Assembly: GCA_963775295.1 (NCBI GenBank)
Contig: CAVZIK010000006.1
Coordinates: 2,480,001-2,544,000 of the forward strand
Length of the DNA stretch: 64,000 nt
Direction: 5' to 3'
Source of the DNA: JAMDEO01 sp963775295
GTDB taxonomy: Bacteria > Actinomycetota > Thermoleophilia > RBG-16-64-13
Part shown: piece after piece, positions 25,802 to 32,942 of the stretch
Layout: every line of letters starts with the position of its first letter
Position numbering within the stretch: the stretch's first letter is position 1
Program-made: the position numbers and the translations under genes
The notes under the pieces: model-generated
The model's database searches: none
Seen by the model: only the letters and a program-made list of their open reading frames with translations
Told to the model about the DNA's origin: nothing

Positions 25802-25874
25802 TACCCACGGCAGGATTCGAACCTGCGACACCTGGCTCCGGAGGCCAGTGCTCTATCCCCTGAGCTACGTGGGC
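25802..25874 (-). tRNA. tRNA-Arg (anticodon CCG)
   Basis: A complete cloverleaf of 73 bases reads on the minus strand: acceptor GCCCACG paired with CGTGGGT (one G-U pair at 1-72), D arm with GTAGCTCAG, anticodon stem CTGGC/GCCAG with loop CTCCGGA (anticodon CCG, reading CGG), and T arm GCAGG/CCTGC with GTTCGAATC. CCA is not encoded. The 3' end abuts the lipB stop. Confidence 0.97.
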
Positions 25875-25935
25875 GCGCGAAATGCAGGCCGGACGCGGAA
25901 ATTGAGGGTCTAACGAAAGGTGCCGGCGAGGGGCC

Positions 25936-25964
25936 ATTATACCCGTTCGCGCGAACGGCGGCAG
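25936..25964 (-). promoter_or_regulatory. tRNA-Arg promoter overlapped by a 16-bp palindrome
   Basis: A perfect TATAAT (complement of 25936-25941) lies 61 bases before the tRNA 5' end. The 16 bases at 25943-25958 upstream of it form a perfect palindrome, CCGTTCGC/GCGAACGG, filling almost the whole -10/-35 spacer. The -35 is weak (CTGCCG at 25964-25959, spacer 17). The palindrome may be an operator or, in RNA from rnz, a hairpin at its 3' end. Confidence 0.55.
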
Positions 25965-25977
25965 GCCGCAACGCGTT

Positions 25978-26910
25978 TCAGACCACCAAGTGGGCGAGAC
26001 CCTTTTCCGGGTACGGCACCACGAGGGTATCGAAATCCCTCGGCAGAATGGTGCTCGGGAACACGGCCTTAGCCTCGTCCCTGAGTTCGCGCCAGCTGTG
26101 CCGAGAACTGATGTGAGTGAGCGCGAGCAAACCCACCTCTGCGGCGCGGGCGACCTCCGCCGCCTCCCGGGCGGTAGAATGGCAGGTCTCGAGGGCCCTG
26201 GCGTGCTCTTCCCAGGCGAAGGTCGACTCGTGTACGAGTACCGACGCGCCCCGAGCCAGCTCTATCACCGATTCCGTGGGACGGGTATCACCGGTCACGA
26301 CGATCTTGCGCCCCGTCCGCTTTGTCTCCATGACGTCCTCCGGCCGCACATCTCCGCCATTCGCCGTCACCACCGTCTCGCCCCGTTGCAAGCGCCCAAA
26401 ATCCGGGCCGGCCACCACGCCGAGCGCTAGCGCCGTCTCCGGGTGAAAGAGTCCCGGTCGCGGCTTCTCTTCCAGGCACCAAGCCAAGCCCGGCAGACCG
26501 TGCGCCACGGGAGCGGCCTTCAGCCAGTACTCTTCCCCCTCTAGGACCACTCCAGGGGAAGCCTCCTCTACCAACAACGGGAACTTCGTCCGCCCGACGA
26601 GGCGATCCGTGTCTCGCAACAAATCGTAAAGACCAGCGGGCCCGTAAAGCATGAGCGGATCTTCCCTTCCCAGGAGATTCAGTGTCTTGAGAAGGCCAAA
26701 AAGGCCGAGGTAGTGGTCCCCGTGCAGATGAGTGATGAGAATCATGCCGATGCGGGCCAGACCGGCCGATCGCATCAACTGCCGTTGCGTACCCTCGCCG
26801 CAATCGATAAGAATCCGTTCCGATCCCCTGATAAGAAGCACCGAACTGGAACCTCTATCGACTGTGGGGGTCGCACCGGCGGTACCTAGGAATACGAGGT
26901 GAAGGTCCAA
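25978..26910 (-). CDS. rnz: Ribonuclease Z (tRNA 3' processing endonuclease)
   Basis: RNase Z is a metallo-beta-lactamase fold nuclease that removes 3' trailers from tRNA precursors, needed here because the adjacent tRNA-Arg has no encoded CCA. The 310-residue short form starts HLVFLGTAGATPTVDRGSSS, has the zinc motif ITHLHGDHYLGLFGLL near residue 59, further ligands in the APVAHG and VTGDTRPT segments, VHESTFA near residue 228 and a final ALTHISSRHS. The start is TTG at 26910, after a weak AGGG. It overlaps nothing and follows the Cys-rich protein gene by 7 bases, so the two are probably cotranscribed. Confidence 0.93.
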   Translation of the reverse strand: MDLHLVFLGTAGATPTVDRGSSSVLLIRGSERILIDCGEGTQRQLMRSAGLARIGMILITHLHGDHYLGLFGLLKTLNLLGREDPLMLYGPAGLYDLLRDTDRLVGRTKFPLLVEEASPGVVLEGEEYWLKAAPVAHGLPGLAWCLEEKPRPGLFHPETALALGVVAGPDFGRLQRGETVVTANGGDVRPEDVMETKRTGRKIVVTGDTRPTESVIELARGASVLVHESTFAWEEHARALETCHSTAREAAEVARAAEVGLLALTHISSRHSWRELRDEAKAVFPSTILPRDFDTLVVPYPEKGLAHLVV

Positions 26911-26917
26911 AAGGGCC

Positions 26918-27385
26918 CTAATCGTCCGGACAACTCGTGTCCTGGCTGGGGAAGGTGTTGGCGGTCAACCGGATACCCTCCTCGGCCGGCCCCGAAGGAT
27001 GGTGAAAGAAGGTGGGGTTGCAGCAAGAAACCGAGCCGGCCTCGGAAGAGTAAGCCTGCTCTATGGAGACCCGGCATTCCGGACGAGGCGAGCGGTTCAC
27101 CCGCAAGGAACCATAGGGATCACCGCGGCGGGCGCCCTGGCGGGACGCGTTCTCGAATGCCGCAAGATCGAGTTCCGGGGCGAATACCTTGTGCAGACAA
27201 CCGAAGTACGATGTCTCCGGGTCCTTGAAGACATAGACATACCGGCAGCCGCTCTTGAGACAGTGCCAGGGTGAGACGACTCTCTCGCAGATGACCTCGC
27301 ACTCCCGGCATTCAAGCCGAAGCCTTTTGCGCCGGCTCTTCCACTGATCGTCGGCCGTACGGGCCACATGTTTCTTCTTTCTCAT
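26918..27385 (-). CDS. Cysteine-rich protein of unknown function
   Basis: This 155-residue protein has no family I recognise. The basic N-terminus (MRKKKHVAR, KSRRKRLRLE) leads to a Cys-rich core: CRECEVICE near residue 25, WHCLKSGCRYVYVF near residue 40 and SYFGCLHKVF near residue 59, six or seven Cys in about 40 residues, suggesting a metal site or iron-sulfur cluster. A second half has scattered Cys (RPECRVS, SVSCCNP, TSCPDD). No signal peptide is seen. It lies between the pilus locus and rnz, 7 bases before the rnz start, so its transcription is probably linked to rnz. The regular distribution of Cys argues for a genuine gene. Confidence 0.65.
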   Translation of the reverse strand: MRKKKHVARTADDQWKSRRKRLRLECRECEVICERVVSPWHCLKSGCRYVYVFKDPETSYFGCLHKVFAPELDLAAFENASRQGARRGDPYGSLRVNRSPRPECRVSIEQAYSSEAGSVSCCNPTFFHHPSGPAEEGIRLTANTFPSQDTSCPDD

Positions 27386-27409
27386 GTTGGTGAGTATACC
27401 GTCGACCGC

Positions 27410-28375
27410 TCATTTCGTGCCCTCCTTGCGCGTGCCGGGAATCAAGCGAGCCCGCTTCAGCGACCGATCGGTAGCCCAACGCAGTACGTCACGGGCAAAC
27501 CGGATCTGGCCGGTCGCCCCCAAGGCCACCGTGCCTGAGGCAAAGACGGCCCCGTGAACGACCGTGCCATCGAGCAGAACCGAACCTGCGTCCACAACAA
27601 GTACACCGTACAGATCGCCTCGGTCCCTCGCATCGAGCGTCGCGCCTCCGGTCAGCACGATCAGGGTGGGCTCGTCCGGATGGCTTCCGCGAATTTCGGC
27701 AGGTAGAGACTCAGTCAAACCGGTTGCGGCATTGAGCAACGCGACTCCTTCCGCGCACGCAACGCCGCGGGGAGCGCTTGCGACCAAAGCCGCCCAGCCC
27801 GCGTCAAGACGCCACACAGACGGCAGTACGAGACAATCGCATCCCGGGGCGAGAAGCAGTCCGACAGGCGTATTGTGGAGAAAGCACTCGGCCACGGCAA
27901 CACCCGTTGCACCGCCGGCTTCCGCCGAGTCCTCCTCAGAACCCACGCAAAGGCTGGAGCGGCCGTCGGCGGCAGTCAGTGAATCAGCCACGACCGCGGC
28001 CATGGGAAGGTCGACACCGTCCCTCCCACGCTCAATCCACGCGGACGTCTCCCCCAGCGAAAGTGACGGATCCTGCCGGGCTCGGGCTTGAAGCAACCAA
28101 TCGTCTTCCGCCGCAACCCGAGTGAGAGCCCCATCTCCACGGCCCAAGGGGGTCCAGTCCAGTGGTTCCCAATGCTCCAATGCCCGCTGGACGAGCAGCG
28201 ACAAAACCTCGTCCTTCTCCCCCAGCCGCTGCCGCCCAAGCGACTCCTCGGCAACCGCCCTTTCGGCGCACAGAAGGGTCCCCCAGGCTGCCTGCAAGAC
28301 CACGGCCGCCGCCATGCAGACGAAGAAGACCAGGAGCATGACCGAGCCGTCCTGTGTTCGCCGGCCGGCAGTCAC
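27410..28375 (-). CDS. PilX/GspK-like pilus assembly protein
   Basis: This 321-residue protein has a single N-terminal membrane helix (about residues 12-34, MLLVFFVCMAAAVVLQ) directly after a short RRTQDGS segment, as in PilX-type proteins whose preprocessing site is degenerate. The rest is a soluble external domain with a right-handed repeat-like C-terminus (LTGGATLDARDRGDLYGVLV, VVHGAVFASGTVALG) similar to PilX_N/DUF-type pilus proteins. It is last of the second minor pilin set, 3 bases after the PilW-like gene, and starts with GTG at 28375. The assignment rests on position and architecture rather than on strong motifs. Confidence 0.65.
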   Translation of the reverse strand: MTAGRRTQDGSVMLLVFFVCMAAAVVLQAAWGTLLCAERAVAEESLGRQRLGEKDEVLSLLVQRALEHWEPLDWTPLGRGDGALTRVAAEDDWLLQARARQDPSLSLGETSAWIERGRDGVDLPMAAVVADSLTAADGRSSLCVGSEEDSAEAGGATGVAVAECFLHNTPVGLLLAPGCDCLVLPSVWRLDAGWAALVASAPRGVACAEGVALLNAATGLTESLPAEIRGSHPDEPTLIVLTGGATLDARDRGDLYGVLVVDAGSVLLDGTVVHGAVFASGTVALGATGQIRFARDVLRWATDRSLKRARLIPGTRKEGTK

Positions 28376-28378
28376 CGT

Positions 28379-28987
28379 CTACCATCCCACCGGCGCATTG
28401 CCGGCCACATCGGCTACGTTCCGCGATCGGTCGTCCCCGGCCCTCGCATCGAGACGCACTTCGTCTATTGCGGCCAGGAACTCGGCGCCGACTGGGGTCT
28501 CCACCTCCACTCCGGACACGAAAAAGCGGAACCTGCTCCCTGCAAACACATCTTCCATCATCGTCTTATGATCGACAAAGAGAGAGTTGGCTATGGTTGA
28601 AGGTCGGGAGGCAGGGCAACTCCCCCGGCGGCGCATGAGGCTGCCCCCGACGATTTGCCATTCCACGAGGAGTAGATCTCCGGGGTCGCCGGACTTGGTC
28701 AGCACTACCACCCGGTCCGACGCCGCCTCGAGCAGCGCTCCGGAAACGACGAAGGGGCAGTCTTGCGAACTCGCGAGCCTCAGATCGCGAGACATCCTTG
28801 CTATCGCGACCCTGCCCTGAATAAGGTGCACCATACGATCGCCTGTCCCGACTCCGGTGCGCTCCACGCCTTCCCATACGGCCAGGGCGGCCGTAACGAT
28901 ACATGCGGTGAGCGAGAGAGCGACCAGGAGTTCGATGAGAGAGAAGCCCGCTTCGCGGCCTGGAGATCCAGTCTCAGAAGTACACAT
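28379..28987 (-). CDS. PilW/GspJ-like minor prepilin
   Basis: This is a 202-residue prepilin with a class III signal: a short basic leader ending in G followed by FSLIELLVALSLTACIVTAA (cleavage before F at about residue 15, conserved Glu at +5). The globular part resembles PilW/GspJ (RMSRDLRLASSQ near residue 68, a conserved feature of these minor pilins, and VRLDARAGDD near the end). It would form part of the initiating complex at the pilus tip. Its ATG overlaps the previous pilin gene by 14 bases. It belongs to the second set of minor pilins in the locus. Confidence 0.8.
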   Translation of the reverse strand: MCTSETGSPGREAGFSLIELLVALSLTACIVTAALAVWEGVERTGVGTGDRMVHLIQGRVAIARMSRDLRLASSQDCPFVVSGALLEAASDRVVVLTKSGDPGDLLLVEWQIVGGSLMRRRGSCPASRPSTIANSLFVDHKTMMEDVFAGSRFRFFVSGVEVETPVGAEFLAAIDEVRLDARAGDDRSRNVADVAGNAPVGW

Positions 28988-29672
28988 CTAGACCTCGACC
29001 AGGCTCGGAGAGCCACCACTGTCCGGCGTCATCGAGTTTCACCTCGGTCGGACCAACCGGGCTGAGGTCGGTTAAGAACGGCAACCCCGAGGGACCGGCG
29101 ACGATCTCAGCACCACTCCTGTCCATTTCGAACCGCGGGTTCCCCGCGAACCGCGGGTGAACCACGGCCTCCGCATTGGTCAAGCCCTCGGGGACGCCGT
29201 CTGGTGTCGAGTCAACGATTCCTGTGACATCCGGAACGAGTGTGCGCCAGGGTGGCCCCCACGGCCCATCATCTTGCCGCACCCGGATTACGAGTTCCCG
29301 ACCCTTCTTACCCATCCAGGTGGCCCCGCCGATCGCGGCCTCGCCATCTTCACCGGCGCCGACCTCGGCGACCAGCCACCCGTCCGCCCAGAACCCGATG
29401 ACGGCGTCTGAGACAGCGCCCGCAGTCGCGATTCGCATCCGCAGTAGGGGTCCCGGGCTCCAAGCGGCCCTGAGCGCTCTATCGCCCCACGTCCACGCCT
29501 GTGCCGCCCCGGCGTCGTGCAACCCGAGACCGTCCGCCTGCCGCTCCGTTCGACCTCCGCGATCGATTATGCCAATGACACCGGCGGCCATCACTCCCAC
29601 GAGGATGGCAAGAACCGTCACGGCTGCGAGAACCTCGATCAGGACCCACCCGCGCTCACGCATAAGCATCAT
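28974..29672 (-). CDS. PilV/GspI-like minor prepilin
   Basis: This 232-residue prepilin has the helix WVLIEVLAAVTVLAILVGVM after the short leader RERG, with Glu at +5 of the mature protein. The first residue is W rather than F, which is unusual but tolerated. The remaining 190 residues are a variable globular domain. The chosen start, ATG at 29672, overlaps a TGA at 29669-29671 that closes the reading frame of the interrupted upstream pilin (ATGA), strong evidence that the two were one coupled pair. A GTG at 29687 would add five residues. Confidence 0.75.
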   Translation of the reverse strand: MMLMRERGWVLIEVLAAVTVLAILVGVMAAGVIGIIDRGGRTERQADGLGLHDAGAAQAWTWGDRALRAAWSPGPLLRMRIATAGAVSDAVIGFWADGWLVAEVGAGEDGEAAIGGATWMGKKGRELVIRVRQDDGPWGPPWRTLVPDVTGIVDSTPDGVPEGLTNAEAVVHPRFAGNPRFEMDRSGAEIVAGPSGLPFLTDLSPVGPTEVKLDDAGQWWLSEPGRGLDVYF

Positions 29673-30148
29673 TCCACGCCGATCCACGACCTCACCGTCA
29701 GGCCGGTCTCCGGGCGTACGGTGACCCGATAGTCCCCCGCCCCCGAGTTGAAGAAGATGGAACCTTAACCGTCGGGCGAGGCCAACAGTCCCGAGAACGA
29801 CACGCTGATGCCGCCGTCCGTCGCCCAGCGCTTGAGATTGGTTTCGGCGGGAGCCTCAGGAGCCATGTCGCCCATAGCTCCGCCGAACAGCCCGCAATCG
29901 CTAGAGAGAGATAGATCGCCCGCACGGTAGGTGAGACGTGCTGAGCCTCCCCGCCAAAGAACATCGACCTGGGTCCAAGCCGAAGCGGCCTGCCAAACCT
30001 GCGCCGCTCCTCTGGCATCCTGATGTCTCAGCCCAGAGCACAGCGAGATTGTCCCCAGTCCTCCTACGATCCCAAGGATCGCCAGTACGACAAGGATCTC
30101 GATCAATGAGTACCCCGCCGTGGAGAGAGGGTGTCTGCGTTCGTGCAT
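29669..30148 (-). pseudogene. GspH/FimT-like minor prepilin with in-frame TAA stop
   Basis: The prepilin starts at ATG 30148 (MHERRHPLSTAG) and has the signal YSLIEILVVLAILGIVGGLG with +5 Glu. The GspH-like globular part (AQVWQAASAWTQ, then RWATDGGISVSFSGLLASPDG) is cut by TAA at 29765-29767, giving 127 residues. The same frame then continues without another stop for 31 codons, GSIFFNSGAGDYRVTVRPET and GLTVRSWIGVE, typical of the C-terminal strands of GspH pilins, and ends at TGA 29669-29671 overlapping the next gene as ATGA. The TAA is therefore a point mutation or an assembly error in a once-intact gene. The truncated product may still fold. Readthrough of TAA is not known for this family. 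Confidence 0.8.
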
Positions 30149-30260
30149 GTGGAGAAGGCTACGTGGGGCTGCGGTTACACTGGCACAGACTTTGGTAGCA
30201 TCTTGGCGCGATCGCAGGCCGGGTCGACCCGCAGCAAGATCTACTTGGGATAAACCGGCA

Positions 30261-30935
30261 TCACTGTGACGACTCCAAGGCGATCCCTTGCTGCCTGGCC
30301 ATATCCTCAATGTGCGCTGCGTCCTGGGCCCGGCCGATCTTCACGAACAAGTCCCGCAACACGATGTATGCGTGAGCGTACTTTGGATCTTTCGCCATTG
30401 CCTGTCGAAGGGTCGTCTCAGCCCCCACGGTGTCGTCGTCAGCCACCTGGGCCTGGCCGAGAAAGGTCAGCTTCTTAGCCGAATCGTCAAGGTTGACCGC
30501 CTCCCTCAGAACCCGTACGGCGTCGGCGGGGCGGTTCTGATGATTGAGATAGTTGAAGCCCAACTCTACGCGGGTTTGCGCGTCTTTGGTGTCCAGCGTG
30601 ATGAGCCTTTCTTCGACCGGCATTGCATCTTCATACTCGCCGAGGATCATCAAATCCGACCCCAATCCTTCAAGGGCGCTGATGCTGTTCGGATTCTTCT
30701 CAAGGAACACTCGATACAAAGAAACCGCTCCCGCCAAATCACCTGTCCTCTCCAGAGCGCGCGCATCCCCAAGGGAGTCGCTGCACCCAGCGACAGCGAA
30801 CGAAAGAAAGGCTAGAATCACGATGAGCCGTGCATACCCAAAGCGCCACCTTGCCATGGGGTGCAGCCCGTGTCTTTCCTCCATTACGTATTCCCGCCTG
30901 TACTTAATGTTCTCCCGATATTTCTCAGGTTCCAT
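30261..30935 (-). CDS. TPR-repeat lipoprotein of the pilus locus
   Basis: The protein is up to 224 residues, with a lipoprotein signal (ARLIVILAFLSFAVAGC, lipobox AVAGC, Cys at about residue 51 from the first ATG) followed by four to five tetratricopeptide repeats (RALERTGDLAGAVSLYRVFL, SALEGLGSDLMILGEYEDAM, NRPADAVRVLREAVNLD, DTVGAETTLRQAMAKDPKYA). It is reminiscent of PilF/Tgl pilotins that help assemble pilus components, but those act in Gram-negative bacteria, so the role here is open. Internal ATGs at 30884 and 30857 would give more normal signal lengths. It is surrounded by pilin genes, so a pilus function is likely. Confidence 0.75.
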   Translation of the reverse strand: MEPEKYRENIKYRREYVMEERHGLHPMARWRFGYARLIVILAFLSFAVAGCSDSLGDARALERTGDLAGAVSLYRVFLEKNPNSISALEGLGSDLMILGEYEDAMPVEERLITLDTKDAQTRVELGFNYLNHQNRPADAVRVLREAVNLDDSAKKLTFLGQAQVADDDTVGAETTLRQAMAKDPKYAHAYIVLRDLFVKIGRAQDAAHIEDMARQQGIALESSQ

Positions 30936-31006
30936 GACCTCAAGAGAACCCCTTCAACTCTTCGCGGCAAATTAGCGGTTTCACCCACCTGATCGCCCGA
31001 ATTGGA

Positions 31007-31055
31007 CTTAGAAAGAAGAGCGGGGGCCGGATCGCTCCCCGCTCTTCTTTCTAAG
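31007..31055 (-). terminator. Perfect 19-bp inverted repeat behind the pilin genes
   Basis: The arms at 31007-31025 and 31037-31055 are perfectly complementary over 19 bases (ending CTTTCTAAG), with an 11-base loop. It lies 54 bases past the third pilin stop and before the TPR gene. The stem contains the poly-pyrimidine run, so a classical U-tract is inside the helix. It probably terminates most pilin transcripts and protects their 3' ends. Confidence 0.8.
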
Positions 31056-31108
31056 TCACGCTTGCTACCTAGCCAGGCAAAGTTCGGACCAGCACGAGCC
31101 CTTGTCGG

Positions 31109-31600
31109 CTACCAGGCCGCACCGGAGGCTGTGGCGGCGCCAGCTTTGTAGAAAGTGTTACCGCTTGTCTTGTCCACAGCCACACCGAACGCTGTGCCCG
31201 ACTTCGAAATCGTGCCGATCTCATACTTGGCAGCCCCAGTTGCCCCAAGCATTACCTGGCTCTTGCTGGCATCAGTGTTTGCAGCCCCCGGAGTCGCAGC
31301 GCATGCGGCGGTAGACAGCTTGGTCGCTCCAGCCACCGGCCAGTTGATCGAGGGTTCCGTTGCGACCAGCATGGCGCCCGTCACCGCCGTGAAATCCTGG
31401 GTGTCGACGTAGACGGACTCAACCGCTGTCATGGCGTTGCGAATCACCGACTTGGCTGCGGCGTCCTCAGCCTTCTGGCGCTGGCCGAGGAAGGTCGGGA
31501 TGGCAATAGCCGCCAAGATGGCGATAATGATAATCACCACCAACAGTTCGATGAGGGTGAAGCCCCCGTCTCTACGCCTTTGTTGTCTGCTCGCGCCCAT
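31109..31600 (-). CDS. Type IV major-pilin-like protein (copy 3)
   Basis: This 163-residue prepilin has a leader MGASRQQRRRDGG and the hydrophobic helix FTLIELLVVIIIIAILAAIA with Glu at +5. The mature protein would be about 150 residues. The conserved block GQRQKAEDAAAKSVIRNAMT follows, and the globular domain ends GNTFYKAGAATASGAAW, the family-type C-terminus of this locus. The ATG at 31600 follows GGAAAGGCGACTG; a longer open frame upstream is unlikely. It is the last of three tandem pilins and is followed by a strong inverted-repeat terminator. Its N-terminal DNA is identical to copy 2 over 50 bases, so duplication or gene conversion was recent. Confidence 0.9.
   Translation of the reverse strand: MGASRQQRRRDGGFTLIELLVVIIIIAILAAIAIPTFLGQRQKAEDAAAKSVIRNAMTAVESVYVDTQDFTAVTGAMLVATEPSINWPVAGATKLSTAACAATPGAANTDASKSQVMLGATGAAKYEIGTISKSGTAFGVAVDKTSGNTFYKAGAATASGAAW
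31506..31555. repeat. 50-base block identical to the one in the neighbouring pilin
   Basis: Positions 31506-31555 and 32185-32234 are identical over 50 bases and encode the prepilin hydrophobic helix. The flanks diverge at a few percent and the globular parts much more. This fits gene conversion or strong selection on the helix. Confidence 0.85.
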
Positions 31601-31702
31601 CAGTCGCCTTTCCCTGAAACCGCACCTTCGCCGCGATCCGCTTCTGCGAAACCAGAATCTGAGCTCGTCGTGCGCTGGGGCGGTCTTCGCTTTTGACAAG
31701 CA

Positions 31703-31747
31703 ACGGCGGGAAGCAACATCTCCATGAGTTGAGCTGCTTCCCGCCGT
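31703..31747 (-). terminator. 13-bp hairpin between pilin copies 2 and 3
   Basis: ACGGCGGGAAGCA (31703-31715) pairs perfectly with TGCTTCCCGCCGT (31735-31747) over a 19-base loop. It lies 55 bases past the stop of pilin copy 2. No long U-tract follows, so it may be a partial terminator or 3' stabiliser that makes the pilins unequal in level. Confidence 0.6.
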
Positions 31748-31802
31748 GTTGCACTTGGCCCGAGGCTTTGCTCAGGCATTACCTGAACTCAGGGTTTGCG
31801 GA

Positions 31803-32282
31803 TTACCAGGAGTGAGGCAAACCGCCGACGTAGAAGTTGTTGCCGGGGTCGTTTGTGCCGACCTTGGCTGCTGTCTTGTTCACGAACACCCCAAATACCT
31901 TGCCGGATACGGATTTAACGCCCACTTCATAGGTGCTCAAAGTTCCGTCGTAATTGACTGTGTTGGAGCTAGCAACGGCAGTTGCGGCAGTGGATGCATT
32001 GACAAGATTCGCGAAGGTGATAGACGGCTCGATGGCCTTCAGAGCGGTTGCGTCCATGGTGGCAGGGACAAAGGTCTGGTTGTCGACGTAGGACGATTCG
32101 ATGGCGGTCATTGCGTTACGAACCAAGGACTTGGCAGCCGCGTCCTGAGCCTTCTGGCGCTGTCCCAGGAAGGTCGGGATGGCGATAGCCGCCAAGATGG
32201 CGATAATGATAATCACCACCAACAGTTCGATGAGTGTGAAACCCTTCTCACCCTTCATCCTTTTGCGAAGCATTCTGATCAT
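31803..32282 (-). CDS. Type IV major-pilin-like protein (copy 2)
   Basis: This is a 159-residue prepilin. The leader MIRMLRKRMKGEKG ends in the glycine of the type III signal and the helix is FTLIELLVVIIIIAILAAIA. The block GQRQKAQDAAAKSLVRNAMT and the C-terminal FGVFVNKTAAKVG with a final SW match the sister copies. No Cys pair is seen, so there is no disulfide loop. The ATG at 32282 has GGAGG eight bases upstream; an upstream TTG at 32297 overlaps this ribosome site and is unlikely. It has a 190-base leader with a 7-bp hairpin and a 100-base trailer with a 13-bp hairpin, suggesting separate control from its neighbours. Confidence 0.9.
   Translation of the reverse strand: MIRMLRKRMKGEKGFTLIELLVVIIIIAILAAIAIPTFLGQRQKAQDAAAKSLVRNAMTAIESSYVDNQTFVPATMDATALKAIEPSITFANLVNASTAATAVASSNTVNYDGTLSTYEVGVKSVSGKVFGVFVNKTAAKVGTNDPGNNFYVGGLPHSW
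32185..32234. repeat. 50-base block identical to 31506-31555
   Basis: This is the partner copy of the identical prepilin helix block in pilin copy 2. The third sister gene at 32475-32942 has only partial identity in this block, so copies 2 and 3 are the more recent pair. Confidence 0.85.
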
Positions 32283-32324
32283 CTTGTCATCCTCCAATTC
32301 TTAGAAACCTTTTCTTGAAACTCG

Positions 32325-32349
32325 CGGGTTGCATCCGATCGACAACCCG
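32325..32349 (-). promoter_or_regulatory. Leader hairpin of pilin copy 2
   Basis: CGGGTTG (32325-32331) and CAACCCG (32343-32349) form a perfect 7-bp stem with an 11-base loop, 43 bases before the pilin ATG. It may stabilise the mRNA 5' end. No convincing promoter was found between it and the stop of copy 1. Confidence 0.35.
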
Positions 32350-32474
32350 GCACACCCAAAACTGATGCGTTGCTCCTGTTATCGACACTTTCGCCAAGGA
32401 CTTTAGAGATTCAGCTCAATCCTTGGATGGGCCCTGGCAGCCGTCCGCGTGTGAACGCCGGCCCTCGTGCGTCC

Positions 32475-32942
32475 TTACCATTTTTTGGATGCGCCGTTAA
32501 CGTAGTACGTCACGCCGAGAGTGCCGGTGGAACCTTTGTTGACGGCCATGCCGAACTTCTTGCCGGAGGCGGAGACGCCGCCGATACTGTACGTGGTGGC
32601 GGTTCCCGTGTAGTTGACGGCCCGAGTGGATGCACTGGCCGTTGGGGCCGTCGCCGCTGCTCCTAACACTATGAAAGTCAAGGACGGCTCAATTGCCTTC
32701 AGGTCCGTTGCTCGCATGCCCACAACCGTCGTAACGAAGCTGCGAGCGTCCACATAGCCCGTCTCGATGGCGCTCGCAGCGTTGCGAACCAGTGACTTGC
32801 ACGCCGCATCCTGCGCTTTTTGCCGCTGGCCGACCATGGTCGGGATGGCGATAGCCGCCAGAACAGTGATGATGACAACAACCATCAGAAGTTCGATGAG
32901 GGTGAAACCTAGCTCGGATCTCTTCGCTTGCGCAGCATTCAT
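32475..32942 (-). CDS. Type IV major-pilin-like protein (copy 1)
   Basis: This is a 155-residue prepilin with leader MNAAQAKRSELG and helix FTLIELLMVVVIITVLAAIA. It shares GQRQKAQDAACKSLVRNAAS and the C-terminal GKKFGMAVNKGSTG and SKKW with the two following copies but is the most diverged. The ATG at 32942 has GGAG nine bases upstream. It is the first of the three after a 635-base gap. Which of the three is the main fibre subunit cannot be told from the sequence. Confidence 0.9.
   Translation of the reverse strand: MNAAQAKRSELGFTLIELLMVVVIITVLAAIAIPTMVGQRQKAQDAACKSLVRNAASAIETGYVDARSFVTTVVGMRATDLKAIEPSLTFIVLGAAATAPTASASTRAVNYTGTATTYSIGGVSASGKKFGMAVNKGSTGTLGVTYYVNGASKKW

Noticed and set aside
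25943..25958. LexA (SOS) box
   Set aside because: The palindrome is GTTC-4-GAAC, the reverse orientation of the Gram-positive GAAC-4-GTTC box, and the gene behind it is a tRNA.
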